A stretch of DNA of 64,000 nt from Arthrobacter sp. StoSoilB19 (GTDB taxonomy: Bacteria; Actinomycetota; Actinomycetes; Actinomycetales; Micrococcaceae): NCBI RefSeq assembly GCF_019977275.1, contig NZ_AP024650.1, positions 2,604,001-2,668,000 on the forward strand, in the 5' to 3' direction. The position numbers and the translations under genes were made by a program. This document shows, piece by piece, positions 54,718 through 63,800 of the stretch. The notes under the pieces are model-generated. The model ran no database searches and was not told the origin of the DNA. It was given only the letters and a program-made list of their open reading frames with translations. How positions within the stretch are numbered: the first letter of the stretch is position 1; every line of letters begins with the position of its first letter.

Positions 54718-56052
54718 TCAGTGGTGGTTGCTGACGCCCAGCGGGCGGCCCTTGGTTTCCTTGGCCAGCACCACGCCGACGGCCGAAATGACGCAGAGGA
54801 CCATGATGTAGATGCCGATCGAACCGGTCCACTTGGTGGCCTGCAGCAGTGACTCGGCAATGGTGGCCGCGAAGGCGCCGCCCAGGATGGCGCCGAAGGC
54901 GTAGCCGATGGAGATGCCGGAGTACCTGACGTTGGCGGGGAACATCTCTGCATACATGGCCGACATGGGACCGTAGGACAGGCCCAGGCCGATGGTCAGG
55001 ACGAACAGGGCGACGCCGTAGAGCAGGATGTTCTTGGTGTCGATGAGGGCGAACATGGGGATCATCCAGGCAAAGACGATGGCGTAGCCGGTGAGGAAGG
55101 TCTTCACGCGGCCGATCCGGTCCGACAGCCAGCCGCCCACCAGGGTGAAGATCAGCCAGCCAAAGGACGCCAGGGTGGTGGCCAGGAGGATCTGCGGGGT
55201 GGGCATCTTCAGGGTCTTGGTCGCGTAGGAGATGAAGAACGCGATCAGCAGGTACCCGGCGGCGTTGTTGCCGATGAAGATCAGGGTGGAGTATAGGACG
55301 GGCAGTTTGTGGTTCCGGATCAGCTCGCCCAGCGGCGCCTTGCTTTCCTTCTTCCGCAGGGCCATCTCCTGGAAGACGGGGCTCTCGGCGACTGCGCGGC
55401 GGATCAGGTAGCCCACCACGATCAGGACGATGGAGAGCAGGAACGGCACGCGCCAGCCCCATGCCGCGAAGTCTTCCTTGGACATGCCGGTGTTGAGGAA
55501 GTAGAGCAGGCCGGTGGCCAGGATCATGCCTACGGGTACGCCGATCTGCGGGTAGGCTCCGAACAGGCCGCGGCGGCTGATGGGTGCATGCTCAACAGCC
55601 ATCAGGGCGGCGCCGCCCCATTCCCCGCCGGCCGAGAAGCCCTGGATGACGCGCAGCAGGATCAGCAGGATGGGAGCCCAGGCACCGATCTGCGCATACG
55701 TGGGGAGCATGCCGATCAGGGCCGTCGCGGCGCCCATCATGACCAGGGTGAAGACCAGCATCGCCTTACGCCCCAGGCGGTCGCCCAGGTGTCCGGCGAC
55801 AACAGCGCCGAGCGGGCGGAACAGGAAGCTGATGCCGATGAGGGCAAACGAGAGGATCTGCGCCAGTCCCGGGTTGGACTCGTTCAGCGGTGCCAGGAAC
55901 AGCGGCGACAGCAGCGTTGCGGTCAGCTGGGCAAAGATGAAGAAGTCGTACCACTCGATGGTGGTGCCGACGAGGGTGCCGGCGAGGACCTTGCGTTCCT
56001 CCCGCCGGCTGCTGGGACCGGCGGGGGTATCCACCTTGGAAGGTGTGGTCAT
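54718..56052 (-). CDS. MFS transporter, metabolite:H+ symporter (MHS) family
   Basis: 444 residues with 12 helices. The N-terminus GTLVGTTIEWYDFFIFAQLTA and the loop LGRKAMLVFTLVMMGAATALIG with the DRLGRK-type signature identify the MHS group (ProP, KgtP, ShiA, PcaT relatives). The likely substrate is a carboxylate or zwitterion. It is divergent from an IclR regulator 252 bp away, which commonly controls such an importer in response to aromatic or organic-acid intermediates. A TAGTA-GGG-TACTA palindrome sits near its start. Confidence 0.9.
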   Translation of the reverse strand: MTTPSKVDTPAGPSSRREERKVLAGTLVGTTIEWYDFFIFAQLTATLLSPLFLAPLNESNPGLAQILSFALIGISFLFRPLGAVVAGHLGDRLGRKAMLVFTLVMMGAATALIGMLPTYAQIGAWAPILLILLRVIQGFSAGGEWGGAALMAVEHAPISRRGLFGAYPQIGVPVGMILATGLLYFLNTGMSKEDFAAWGWRVPFLLSIVLIVVGYLIRRAVAESPVFQEMALRKKESKAPLGELIRNHKLPVLYSTLIFIGNNAAGYLLIAFFISYATKTLKMPTPQILLATTLASFGWLIFTLVGGWLSDRIGRVKTFLTGYAIVFAWMIPMFALIDTKNILLYGVALFVLTIGLGLSYGPMSAMYAEMFPANVRYSGISIGYAFGAILGGAFAATIAESLLQATKWTGSIGIYIMVLCVISAVGVVLAKETKGRPLGVSNHH

Positions 56053-56208
56053 TGAAACTCCATTGTTTATTGGGCAGCTGTGCCACCCGGACGCCTTCAG
56101 AATTACCGACAGAACGGTCAGTTAGTTAGTAGGGTACTACGGAATTGTGATGCGGGACACGGGGTGCGGATTTTTTTCCAAGGGGATGTGCCCGACATTG
56201 AGTTCTAT

Positions 56209-56229
56209 ATTCGAACTGCGAGTTCGTAT
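56209..56229. promoter_or_regulatory. Palindrome upstream of the IclR gene
   Basis: ATTCGAACT-GCG-AGTTCGTAT has 9-bp arms with one mismatch. It lies 76-96 bp before the IclR start, in the divergent region with the MHS transporter. Its size and symmetry fit an IclR dimer site. Confidence 0.5.
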
Positions 56230-56304
56230 AGAGGACAATACCCGGTGCGCCCGGATGAGACAAGAGTCACGGCAGGCCGCGCGTTCGCCCCTAGGATGGA
56301 TTTC

Positions 56305-57036
56305 ATGACACCTCCAGCAGCCGCAGCCCGGACGGCGGAGCCGCAGGCTTCGCCGTCCCAGACCCTTTCGCGCGGCATCCGCGCCCTTGAGATCCTGGCA
56401 GCTGCCCCGGGCCCGCTGACCATCGCCGAACTGGCCGACGCCATGGGTGTCCACCGTTCGGTGGCCTACCGGATCCTGCGTACCCTGGAAGACCATTCCC
56501 TCCTGGTGCGTGACGATGCCGGACGGGTCCAGCCCGGCCCCGGCCTGGCGGTCCTGGCCCGGGGAGTATCGCGCAACCTGCAGAGCGCCGCCCTTCCCGA
56601 GCTCACCCAGTTGGCGAACTCGCTGGATATGACGGCGTTCGTGGCGGTGTGGGACCACCATGACTGCATCACGCTCGTCACGGTTGAGCCGCGGCATTCG
56701 GGCGCCACCGTGGCCCAGCACCCTGGAACGCGCCACCCCATCAACGCAGGCGCGCCGGGTATCGCCATCCAGTCGGCCCTGTCCGAAGCCGAGTGGGACC
56801 GCTTGGATACGGGTATCCCCTACCGTCCGGAGGCGTCGGAAGCACGGAGGAGGGGTTACTCAGCCAGCCATGACGAGGTCATTGCCGGGGTTTCCTCGCT
56901 GGCAGCCCCTGTCCGGGTGCCCGGCGGGCGCCCGGCCGCCCTCGCCGTCGTCTACATCCGTTCCGCCCATGATCCGGAAACGGTGGGGGCGGCCATCGCC
57001 GCAAGCGCCGCCAGGATCGAGGGCCAACTGGCGTAG
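56305..57036 (+). CDS. IclR-family transcriptional regulator
   Basis: 243 residues. The N-terminal HTH is SQTLSRGIRALEILAAAPGPLTIAELADAMGVHRSVAYRILRTLED; the effector domain contains VAVWDHHDCITLVTVEP and INAGAPGIAIQSALS. ATG 56305 is preceded by AGGATGGA (SD); ATG 56296 is in frame. It is divergent from the MHS transporter, its probable target. Ligand unknown. Confidence 0.92.
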   Translation: MTPPAAAARTAEPQASPSQTLSRGIRALEILAAAPGPLTIAELADAMGVHRSVAYRILRTLEDHSLLVRDDAGRVQPGPGLAVLARGVSRNLQSAALPELTQLANSLDMTAFVAVWDHHDCITLVTVEPRHSGATVAQHPGTRHPINAGAPGIAIQSALSEAEWDRLDTGIPYRPEASEARRRGYSASHDEVIAGVSSLAAPVRVPGGRPAALAVVYIRSAHDPETVGAAIAASAARIEGQLA

Positions 57037-57071
57037 CGGCGGGAGGGCGGCAGGCTGGCATGGAGGCCCTG

Positions 57072-58412
57072 TCAGGTCCTCCGGCGGAGCACGACGGCGG
57101 CCCCGGCCCCAAGCAGCGCCAGCGCTGCGGCCGCGCAGACCGGGACAAGGAACGCCGCCGCCGGGCCGTGGAGTTGGGCCAGCTGTCCCCCAATCGAGGA
57201 CCCGATGGCCGTTCCGGCAACAATACCGCTGGCCAGCGCGGTCATGACCGTGCCAAGCCGGCCGGCGGGAGCCACCTGTCCGCCCACGGCGAAGACAGTG
57301 ACCATGACCGGACCCACCGGGAGTCCAAGGACCAGCAGGACCGCCGCCATCATGGGCAGCGATGCCGGCAACAGCAGCAGGACCGCCAGCCCCGCCATCA
57401 GGGCTGCGCACAGCACCCAGCGCAGTGCCAGGCCGGCGCGCCGCGGCCAGTAAGCAACCGAGAATGCCGCCACTGCAGAGCTTAGGCCCATCACGGCGTA
57501 CAGCAGGCCCGCAATTTCCGTGCCTGCGAGCCCCGCAGAGAAGGCGCTGAGGGCGGCCTGGGTGGAACCGAAAAAGGTCCCCATGCAGACCATGGCCAGA
57601 ACCGGCAAGGCAACGACCCATGGCAGCTTCACGGGTTGTGCCCTGCCCGTGCTTTTCCTGCGGACGGGACGACCGGTGGCAGGTACGGCGCCATGGGTAG
57701 GGTGCACCGCGAAGGCAGGGACAAGGGTGATGGTCATGGCCGCTGCCAGCGCCAGGGGAAGCCAGGGCGCCACGAGGCTGGCCAGGCTTCCCACCAGGGC
57801 CGGTCCCAGGACAAACGTCAGTTCATCGGCCGTGCTCTCGTAGGAGAGCGCGGTGTCCAGCTCACGGGCAGCGCCACCGGACGGCGCCGACGGACCTGCG
57901 GCATTGGTTGTCAGCGCCATCCACCTGACCCGGGCCAGGGGTCCCACCTGGGGGCAGGTGGCGCCGGCGGCGAAGGCGGCCACCAGGACGGCGGGCGGGA
58001 AATCCCCCGCCTCGGATGTGGTGTTGGCGATGAAGACCAGGGCCAGCACCGCCACGGTGTTGAGCAGAGCGGACAGGAGCAGGACGGGCCGTTGTCCCCG
58101 CCTGTCCGCCAGGGCTCCAAGCACCGGAGCTCCGAGCGCGGAGCCGATGCCCACCGCGCCGGCCGCGGCCCCGCCGGCGGCGAAGGAACCCGTGACCGAG
58201 GTGACCAGGGTCAGCGTGCCCATGGCCAGCATGGCCAGGGGAAGCCGCGCAAAAAGTCCCAAGGGAATGAAGCTTCTGCCGGCGAGCTGCGGCAGCCGGG
58301 AAAAACGCCCCCTCGCTGCCCGTTCCATGGAGTCCGGGCTGGAGGTTTCCTGCTCTGCGGCGGTGCGGGCAGGAGTGTCGGGGGTGGTTGAAGGAGTAGT
58401 TTGTGGTGTCAA
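57072..58412 (-). CDS. MFS transporter (exporter-like)
   Basis: 446 residues from TTG 58412; 12 helices beginning FARLPLAMLAMGTLTLV. The first cytoplasmic loop is LADRRGQRPVLLLSA, a weak version of the MFS A-motif. A Pro/Thr-rich N-terminal tail precedes it. It resembles sugar- or drug-efflux MFS proteins; substrate unknown. The start is unusual: 26 nt upstream lies an excellent ribosome binding site, GGAGGAGGG, in front of ATG CGC ACC TAT TGA in the same frame. The present gene may reinitiate at TTG 58412, or start at ATG 58328 (MERAARGRF). Confidence 0.82.
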   Translation of the reverse strand: MTPQTTPSTTPDTPARTAAEQETSSPDSMERAARGRFSRLPQLAGRSFIPLGLFARLPLAMLAMGTLTLVTSVTGSFAAGGAAAGAVGIGSALGAPVLGALADRRGQRPVLLLSALLNTVAVLALVFIANTTSEAGDFPPAVLVAAFAAGATCPQVGPLARVRWMALTTNAAGPSAPSGGAARELDTALSYESTADELTFVLGPALVGSLASLVAPWLPLALAAAMTITLVPAFAVHPTHGAVPATGRPVRRKSTGRAQPVKLPWVVALPVLAMVCMGTFFGSTQAALSAFSAGLAGTEIAGLLYAVMGLSSAVAAFSVAYWPRRAGLALRWVLCAALMAGLAVLLLLPASLPMMAAVLLVLGLPVGPVMVTVFAVGGQVAPAGRLGTVMTALASGIVAGTAIGSSIGGQLAQLHGPAAAFLVPVCAAAALALLGAGAAVVLRRRT

Positions 58413-58424
58413 TTCCGGGCTCGT

Positions 58425-58439
58425 TCAATAGGTGCGCAT
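58425..58439 (-). other. Four-codon upstream ORF (MRTY) in frame with the MFS gene
   Basis: ATG CGC ACC TAT TGA follows GGAGGAGGGACG. The TGA is in frame with the MFS coding sequence, and four codons later TTG 58412 occurs. Either a leader peptide with reinitiation, or a nonsense change in the fifth codon of the original gene. Confidence 0.6.
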
Positions 58440-58459
58440 CGTCCCTCCTCCCGATGCGC
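58434..58459. promoter_or_regulatory. Inverted repeat at the MFS leader
   Basis: GCGCATCG-N10-CGATGCGC is a perfect 8+8 inverted repeat that encloses the ribosome binding site of the short upstream ORF. It could hide this site in an RNA hairpin or bind a repressor. Confidence 0.45.
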
Positions 58460-58494
58460 GCAACCCGGTAACGCGCTCCAGTATATCGGCCGGG

Positions 58495-61400
58495 TCAGGC
58501 GAGGGCGTCCACAGTCTCGGAGATCCGCAGCGTGGAGCCGTTCCGGCTCTTGATCACTTGCAGCTGGGTCCCGATGCGCTGTTTCATCTCGGCAACATGG
58601 CTGACCAGTCCCACCACCCTGCCGCCGTCGCGGAGCCCCTCAATGGCATCCATGACCTGTTCCAAGGACTGTTCGTCCAGGCTTCCGAAGCCCTCATCCA
58701 CGAACAGGGTCTCGATTTCCACCCCTCCGGCCTCCTGCTGGACGACGTCCGCCAGCCCGAGTGCCAGCGAGAGCGACGCCATGAAGGACTCGCCCCCGGA
58801 CAGGGTGGAGGTGTCCCGCCGGAAGCCCGTCCACTGGTCCACCACTTCAAGTCCCAGCCCTGATTTTGCGCCACGCGCTGCCTTGGCGTCGGTGTGCTGG
58901 AGCAGGTAGCGGCCATCACTCATGGCCACCAGGCGTTCGGACGCGGCGAGGGCCACCTGCTCCAGCCGCGCCGCCAGGACGTAGCTGTTCAGGCTCATCC
59001 GGTACGTGTTCTCACCCCGGCCGGCTGCGGCGTCAGCCAGCCCGGCAAGCATCTGTGCCCGCTCCGCCGGTTCCCGGGATGCGCGGACCAGCTCCTGGTA
59101 GTCGGCGGCGATCGTTTTCAGGGATTCCAGGCAACGCGAGGCGAGACCGGCGGCAAGATCGGCTTCCCGCGCGTCATTCTGGGCAGTGGCCGACTCCAGG
59201 CGAAGCGCTGCCAGCCGCTCCTCGTCTGCCCGGAAGCCGTCCGCGGCTTCTTCCAGGGCCAGCACAATGTCCTCGGATTCGAACAATCCGGCAACGCGCG
59301 CGGCTTCGTCCTGGGCTGCACGGCCGGCGGCTTCCAGGGCTGCCGCTTCGGCGGCGCCAAGGAGCTGGCTGCGGACGTCGTCTGCCGTGGCGAAACCCGC
59401 ACCCGGCAGGGCCAGTTCCAACTGCTCCTGCGCTTCGGCGGACTGCAGCCGCGCCGCGTCCAGCCGCGTCTGCGCCTCGACGGCCTTGTCCAGGACTGCT
59501 GCGGCGTCCTCGAGTGCCCGCAGCCGGCGGGTCAGGCTGGGGTGGGGGCCGCGCAGGGCGGCGAGCGCCTTGTCCAGTGCTGCAGCCTGTTCGGCCGCCT
59601 CGGCAAGGGACACGGCAGTCCGGGACAGCTCTGCCTCTGTTTCGGACAGCGCGGCACGCGCCTGCCCCAGACCGGCATCCAGCGCTTCCAGCCGTTGCCG
59701 CCTGTCCTGCAGCTCCTCTGCGGCCTTCTCTGCGTCCGCGGCGGCAGCGAGGGCGGCCTCGGCACCGGCGCGTGCCTCTTCAACAGGGGTGGTCCCGCCC
59801 TGGCCGGCGAGGACTGCCACGGCCTGCTCCGCTTCTGCAAGGTCAGCGGCAACCAGGGCATGGGCTGCCTCTGCGGCCTCGTATAAGCGGTGGGCTTCCT
59901 CTTCATCCTGGGCCAGGCCCGGGCCGGTAGTGCCGCCATCCGCGGGGCGGGGATGCTGCCCGCTTCCGCAGACGGGGCAGGGCTCGCCGGCAACCAGCTT
60001 GGCTGCCAGCTCGGATGCGGCGTTGGCGAGCCGGACCTCCCGCAGGTCCAGCCAATGGCGTTTTGCCTCCAGGAGGTCCTCCCGCGAATCGTCATGGCGG
60101 ATCCTGGCCAGGTCCCTCCGCTGGGCAGCCCGCCCGTGCCGCCGGACGATGTCCAGCAGTTCCGCGGCCGCAGCGGCTTCCTTGCGGCGGAGTGCCGCCT
60201 CGATGGAGCGCGCTTCCAGCTGGTCCATACCGTCGGCCAGTACCGCCCGCTCGTCCTGCAAATGGGCTGCGCGATTCCCCAGCGTCTCCACGGTGAGCCG
60301 GAGCTCTTCCTGCCGGCCGGCCAGGCTCCGGTGCCGCTTCCGCAGGTCCTGGAGCCTGTCCTCGTCCGGCAGCCGGGCCTCGACGACGGCCAGCAGCGAA
60401 CGCAGCCGGCCCAGTTCGTCCGCTGCCCCGGGGACCCTGCCTCCGGCGGCGAATGGTTCCAAACCCAGTGTTTCGGAGCCCGGTGTTTCGGAGCCCGGTG
60501 ATTTGGAGCCCAGTGTTTTGGAGCCCAGGGTTTCCAGGCCCAGCCGGGCCAGTTCGCCGTCGTCCGTGGCAGCCATCCGCAGCAACGTCAGGGCAGATTC
60601 TGCAGCGGCTTCCGCGTTGTGGACCTTGGCTGCCGCAGCGTCCACGGCCTGCAGCTGCCCCTGGAGGACCTCGGCCTGGCGGTGCCGGGCCAGACGGGAG
60701 GAGAGCTCATCGCGATGCGCGGCCCCGTCCTCCACGGACTTCCGCCGGGCGGTGGCCGCCTGGAGTTTCCGGTGCCGCTCATGCCGCGCGGCTTCGCTGT
60801 CCACCTCACTTCGGCGGTCCTGGCTGAGCGCCGCCGCGGCTGCGGCGTGCTCCGTGAGTTCCGCCAGCCGGCCGGCAACGGAAGCCTGCAGCCAGTCAAG
60901 GCGGCCGGGGACGTCGTCCGCCGGCGGAGCTCCGGCATCAGGAAGCCGGAGCGGAGCGGCCTCGGTTTCGGCACGCGAGGCAAGGAGGCCGAGTTGGCCG
61001 GACAGGGCGGCGACGTCCTCCCGGGCGGCGGCAGCCTGACGCGAGAGTTCCTGTTCCAGGGCCTCGAAGCGCTGGGTGCCGAAGAGCTTTTGCAGCAGGT
61101 CCAGGCGGTCGGCGGCCTTGGAGCGGAGGAAGGCAGCGAAATCACCCTGCGGCAGCATGACCACCCGGGTGAACTGCTCACGGTCCATGCCCAGCAGCGC
61201 CATGATCTCCGCGCCTGCTTCGTCGTTGCGCGCGGACTTTTCCACCCACGCCCCGTCGATCCGTTCGCGGAGCAGCGTCTTTGCCTGCTGGACCGTGAAG
61301 CCATTCTTGCCCCGCGCGCTGGGCTTGTCCCACGCCGGCGAGCGGGTCACTTCGAAGCGGCGGCCCTGCGAGGAGAACTCGCAGGTCACGGAAGGTTCCT

Positions 61401-61623
61401 GACCGGGTTCCGCGTGATCGCTGCGCAGCCGCTTGCCGTCCTGCCGGGCACCGGGGACAGATCCGTACAGGGCAAAGCAGATGGCATCCAGCACGCTGGT
61501 CTTGCCGGCACCGGTGGGCCCGTTCAGCAGGAACAGGCCATGGGCGCTGAGGCGGTCAAAGTCGATGTCCTCGGTTCCGGCGAAAGGGCCGAACCCGGAG
61601 ATGCGCAGATGGTGGATCCTCAC
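58495..61623 (-). CDS. sbcC: Exonuclease SbcC (Rad50-like SMC ATPase)
   Basis: About 1042 residues. Walker A is NGPTGAGKTS (34-43), the zinc hook GEPCPVCGSG in mid coiled coil, and the C-terminal lobe holds the signature LSGGESFMASLSLALG and Walker B LFVDEGFGSLD. With SbcD it cuts hairpins and trims DNA ends. GTG 61623 overlaps the sbcD stop by 4 bases (GTGA). A 15-bp minisatellite of five units (60464-60538) lies in the first coiled-coil arm. The frame upstream to 61728 overlaps sbcD and is rejected. Confidence 0.93.
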   Translation of the reverse strand: MRIHHLRISGFGPFAGTEDIDFDRLSAHGLFLLNGPTGAGKTSVLDAICFALYGSVPGARQDGKRLRSDHAEPGQEPSVTCEFSSQGRRFEVTRSPAWDKPSARGKNGFTVQQAKTLLRERIDGAWVEKSARNDEAGAEIMALLGMDREQFTRVVMLPQGDFAAFLRSKAADRLDLLQKLFGTQRFEALEQELSRQAAAAREDVAALSGQLGLLASRAETEAAPLRLPDAGAPPADDVPGRLDWLQASVAGRLAELTEHAAAAAALSQDRRSEVDSEAARHERHRKLQAATARRKSVEDGAAHRDELSSRLARHRQAEVLQGQLQAVDAAAAKVHNAEAAAESALTLLRMAATDDGELARLGLETLGSKTLGSKSPGSETPGSETLGLEPFAAGGRVPGAADELGRLRSLLAVVEARLPDEDRLQDLRKRHRSLAGRQEELRLTVETLGNRAAHLQDERAVLADGMDQLEARSIEAALRRKEAAAAAELLDIVRRHGRAAQRRDLARIRHDDSREDLLEAKRHWLDLREVRLANAASELAAKLVAGEPCPVCGSGQHPRPADGGTTGPGLAQDEEEAHRLYEAAEAAHALVAADLAEAEQAVAVLAGQGGTTPVEEARAGAEAALAAAADAEKAAEELQDRRQRLEALDAGLGQARAALSETEAELSRTAVSLAEAAEQAAALDKALAALRGPHPSLTRRLRALEDAAAVLDKAVEAQTRLDAARLQSAEAQEQLELALPGAGFATADDVRSQLLGAAEAAALEAAGRAAQDEAARVAGLFESEDIVLALEEAADGFRADEERLAALRLESATAQNDAREADLAAGLASRCLESLKTIAADYQELVRASREPAERAQMLAGLADAAAGRGENTYRMSLNSYVLAARLEQVALAASERLVAMSDGRYLLQHTDAKAARGAKSGLGLEVVDQWTGFRRDTSTLSGGESFMASLSLALGLADVVQQEAGGVEIETLFVDEGFGSLDEQSLEQVMDAIEGLRDGGRVVGLVSHVAEMKQRIGTQLQVIKSRNGSTLRISETVDALA
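60464..60538 (-). repeat. 15-bp minisatellite, five units, within sbcC
   Basis: Five consecutive 15-bp units of the type CCCGGTGTTTCGGAG (plus strand), diverging at one to five bases. They encode pentapeptides (T/S)(L/P)GS(K/E) in a region otherwise expected to be coiled coil. Copy number is likely to vary. Confidence 0.85.
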
Positions 61624-62798
61624 CGTGACGCCTCCAGCAGCCTGACGTTTTCCAGCGCGGCGGCGAGCGCGTTCTTCTCCGCCGGGTCTGCAGCCCGTCC
61701 CCGCACATGCTCCAGGAAACCGCAGCACAGGGCGAGGTCATCCGGTGCGCCCGCGAGCCTGCTGCTGTAGCTGGCCTGGGGGGCGGCAGCCCCGCCCTGC
61801 GGATCGAAGGACAGGACCAGGGTGTCCGGGAACCTGGCGCGGAGCCGTTCCATGGCACGGGCGGGACGCTGGGCATCCGTCAGGGTGATCTGGCAGTAGG
61901 CGGTCTCAGCCCAGGCGTGGCCCGGGTCCGCCAGGAGATCTTCCAGGGTTCCGCGCAGTACGGCGAGGGACCGCGGGGCCTCCCACAGGACCTCCGCCAC
62001 GGATGTGACTCCCGCCGGACCGATGTCCACCAGCCAGGCACCCTTCCGGTGGGCGGCCTCGGAGAAGGAATAGGCCAGCGGCGACCCGGAATACCTGACG
62101 GAGCCGGACAGCTGTTGACGCCCGTGCAGGTGGCCCAGGGCGGTGTAGCTGAAGCCGTCGAAGAGGTCCAGCGGCACCGCGCCCACTCCGCCGATGCTGA
62201 GGTCCCGTTCGCTGTCCGAACTGATGCCGCCGCTGGCGAAGGTGTGGGCCAGGATTACGGAGTGGACGGTGGCGGTAGCCGCCCGCCGGGCGATGTCCTC
62301 CCGGATCAGGGCGGTGGCCGCCCGGGTTACCTCGAAATGGCTTGGCGTTTCCGCCCCCAGCTGTTCGGCGACAAGCCTGGGCTCAAGCCATGGGATGCCG
62401 TACAGCGCGAGGACGGCGTCCTTTCCGGCAGCATCCGCGCCCAGCGGCAGCAGGAGCGGGTGGGCGAGGTCCTCCACCCTGGTGCGCAGGTGCACTCCCC
62501 CGCGTTCCAGCAGGCGGGAGGCGAAACCCAGGCGGATGGCGGAGTCGTGGTTCCCGCTGGTAAGCACCACTTTTGCACCCGTGGCAGTCAGGCGGACCAG
62601 TGCGTCATCAAGCAGGTGGACCACGTCCACGCCCGGCAGCGCCCGGTCATAGACGTCGCCGGCGATCAGGACAACGTCCACGCTGTCCCGCTGGACCGCT
62701 GCCACCAGCTGGTCAACGAAGGCGCGCTGGGCGTCCAGCATGCCGACGCCGTGGAAGGAACGGCCCAGATGCCAGTCCGAGGTGTGAAGTAACCGCAT
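61620..62798 (-). CDS. sbcD: Exonuclease SbcD (Mre11-like nuclease)
   Basis: 392 residues. Metal motifs are intact: LHTSDWHLGRSFHG (Asp8, His10), IAGDVYDRA, SGNHDSAIRLG, then HTFASGG and ALGHLHGRQ. It is the nuclease subunit of SbcCD, acting on hairpin DNA with Mn. The ATG lies just after a 57-bp gap to the aquaporin gene; sbcC overlaps its stop, so the two are cotranslated. Confidence 0.95.
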   Translation of the reverse strand: MRLLHTSDWHLGRSFHGVGMLDAQRAFVDQLVAAVQRDSVDVVLIAGDVYDRALPGVDVVHLLDDALVRLTATGAKVVLTSGNHDSAIRLGFASRLLERGGVHLRTRVEDLAHPLLLPLGADAAGKDAVLALYGIPWLEPRLVAEQLGAETPSHFEVTRAATALIREDIARRAATATVHSVILAHTFASGGISSDSERDLSIGGVGAVPLDLFDGFSYTALGHLHGRQQLSGSVRYSGSPLAYSFSEAAHRKGAWLVDIGPAGVTSVAEVLWEAPRSLAVLRGTLEDLLADPGHAWAETAYCQITLTDAQRPARAMERLRARFPDTLVLSFDPQGGAAAPQASYSSRLAGAPDDLALCCGFLEHVRGRAADPAEKNALAAALENVRLLEASR

Positions 62799-62855
62799 AT
62801 CCCTAAGCTATCGGCAACCACTGACACTCAAGGAAAACGCCGCGGCCAGCGGCGG

Positions 62856-63800
62856 TCAGGACCGTTTTCCTTCGAAAAACTCCTGCGCCTCGTTGACGCC
62901 GCCTGCGTCCTGCCGGGCGGCCGCTGCGGGCACAGCCCTGTCCGTGCCGGCACTTTCCATGGCGTCGTCGTCGGCCTCCCCGGCGTCGTCGTCGGCCTCG
63001 GCGGCGCCCTCGTCGTCATGGAGGTCCGCGCCGTCCTCAACGGATGCAGCGGACTCAGCCACTCCGGTAATGCGGAACGCCAGCCCCGCGATGGCAGCGC
63101 CGGCCAGCGGCGCGACCAGGAAGACCCACAGCTGCTCCACGGCCCAGCCGGAACTGAAGACGGCGGAGGCGACGGCGCGGGCGGGGTTGTACGGCAGGTT
63201 CCCCACCGACTGGCCCACCTGCAGCAGGGCCGCGAAGGACAGGCCGACGGCAACCGGCGCCGCGCTGCGGCTGCCGCCGGAGCGGCCGGCGGCAAGGAAG
63301 ACAGCCACGATGATCGCGGCCCCCAGCAGTTCCAGGAGCACGACGGCGGCGAGCGGGGCCTGAATGATGGAATGCTCGCCGAAGCCTGCGGTCACGGTGT
63401 CGAAGGCAGTACGGCTGTCAGGGATGCTGGGAAGGGTGCGGAGGATGCCGAACAGGGCAAGGGCGCCCACCAGGGCTCCCACCACCTGGGCGGCGGCGTA
63501 TGCGGCGGCGGCGCCGGCACGGATCCGTCCCGCCAGGAGGTGACCCAGGGTAACGGCGGGATTGAAATGGCCGCCGGAGATGTGTCCGAAGGCGAGCATT
63601 GCCGCCGTGATGGCCAGGCCGGCGGCAAGGGCCGCCGGCACCGGGCTGGACTGCGGAATGCTGAACAGCGGCACGCCCAGCCCGGCCACGGCCAGGAAGA
63701 GGCTGCCGAAGGCCTCGGCCACCAGGCGGGGCATCAGAGCGCTGGGCGCGGTGGCCGCGCCGGGCTGCAGTGCGTCGCGGTCGGGGACAGGGGTGCTCAT
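62856..63800 (-). CDS. Aquaporin (MIP family) with acidic C-terminal tail
   Basis: 314 residues from ATG 63800. Both NPA boxes are present: GGHFNPAVT (NPA 80-82) and GNLPYNPARAV. The helices are typical of bacterial AqpZ-like channels that pass water across the membrane. Unlike standard AqpZ (about 230 residues), it carries a tail of about 75 residues beginning SVEDGADLHDDEG, very rich in Asp/Glu, then Ala-rich, ending FFEGKRS. AAGG lies 8-11 nt before the ATG. An open extension to 63941 has no basis. Nothing else is seen in 63801-64000. Confidence 0.9.
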   Translation of the reverse strand: MSTPVPDRDALQPGAATAPSALMPRLVAEAFGSLFLAVAGLGVPLFSIPQSSPVPAALAAGLAITAAMLAFGHISGGHFNPAVTLGHLLAGRIRAGAAAAYAAAQVVGALVGALALFGILRTLPSIPDSRTAFDTVTAGFGEHSIIQAPLAAVVLLELLGAAIIVAVFLAAGRSGGSRSAAPVAVGLSFAALLQVGQSVGNLPYNPARAVASAVFSSGWAVEQLWVFLVAPLAGAAIAGLAFRITGVAESAASVEDGADLHDDEGAAEADDDAGEADDDAMESAGTDRAVPAAAARQDAGGVNEAQEFFEGKRS

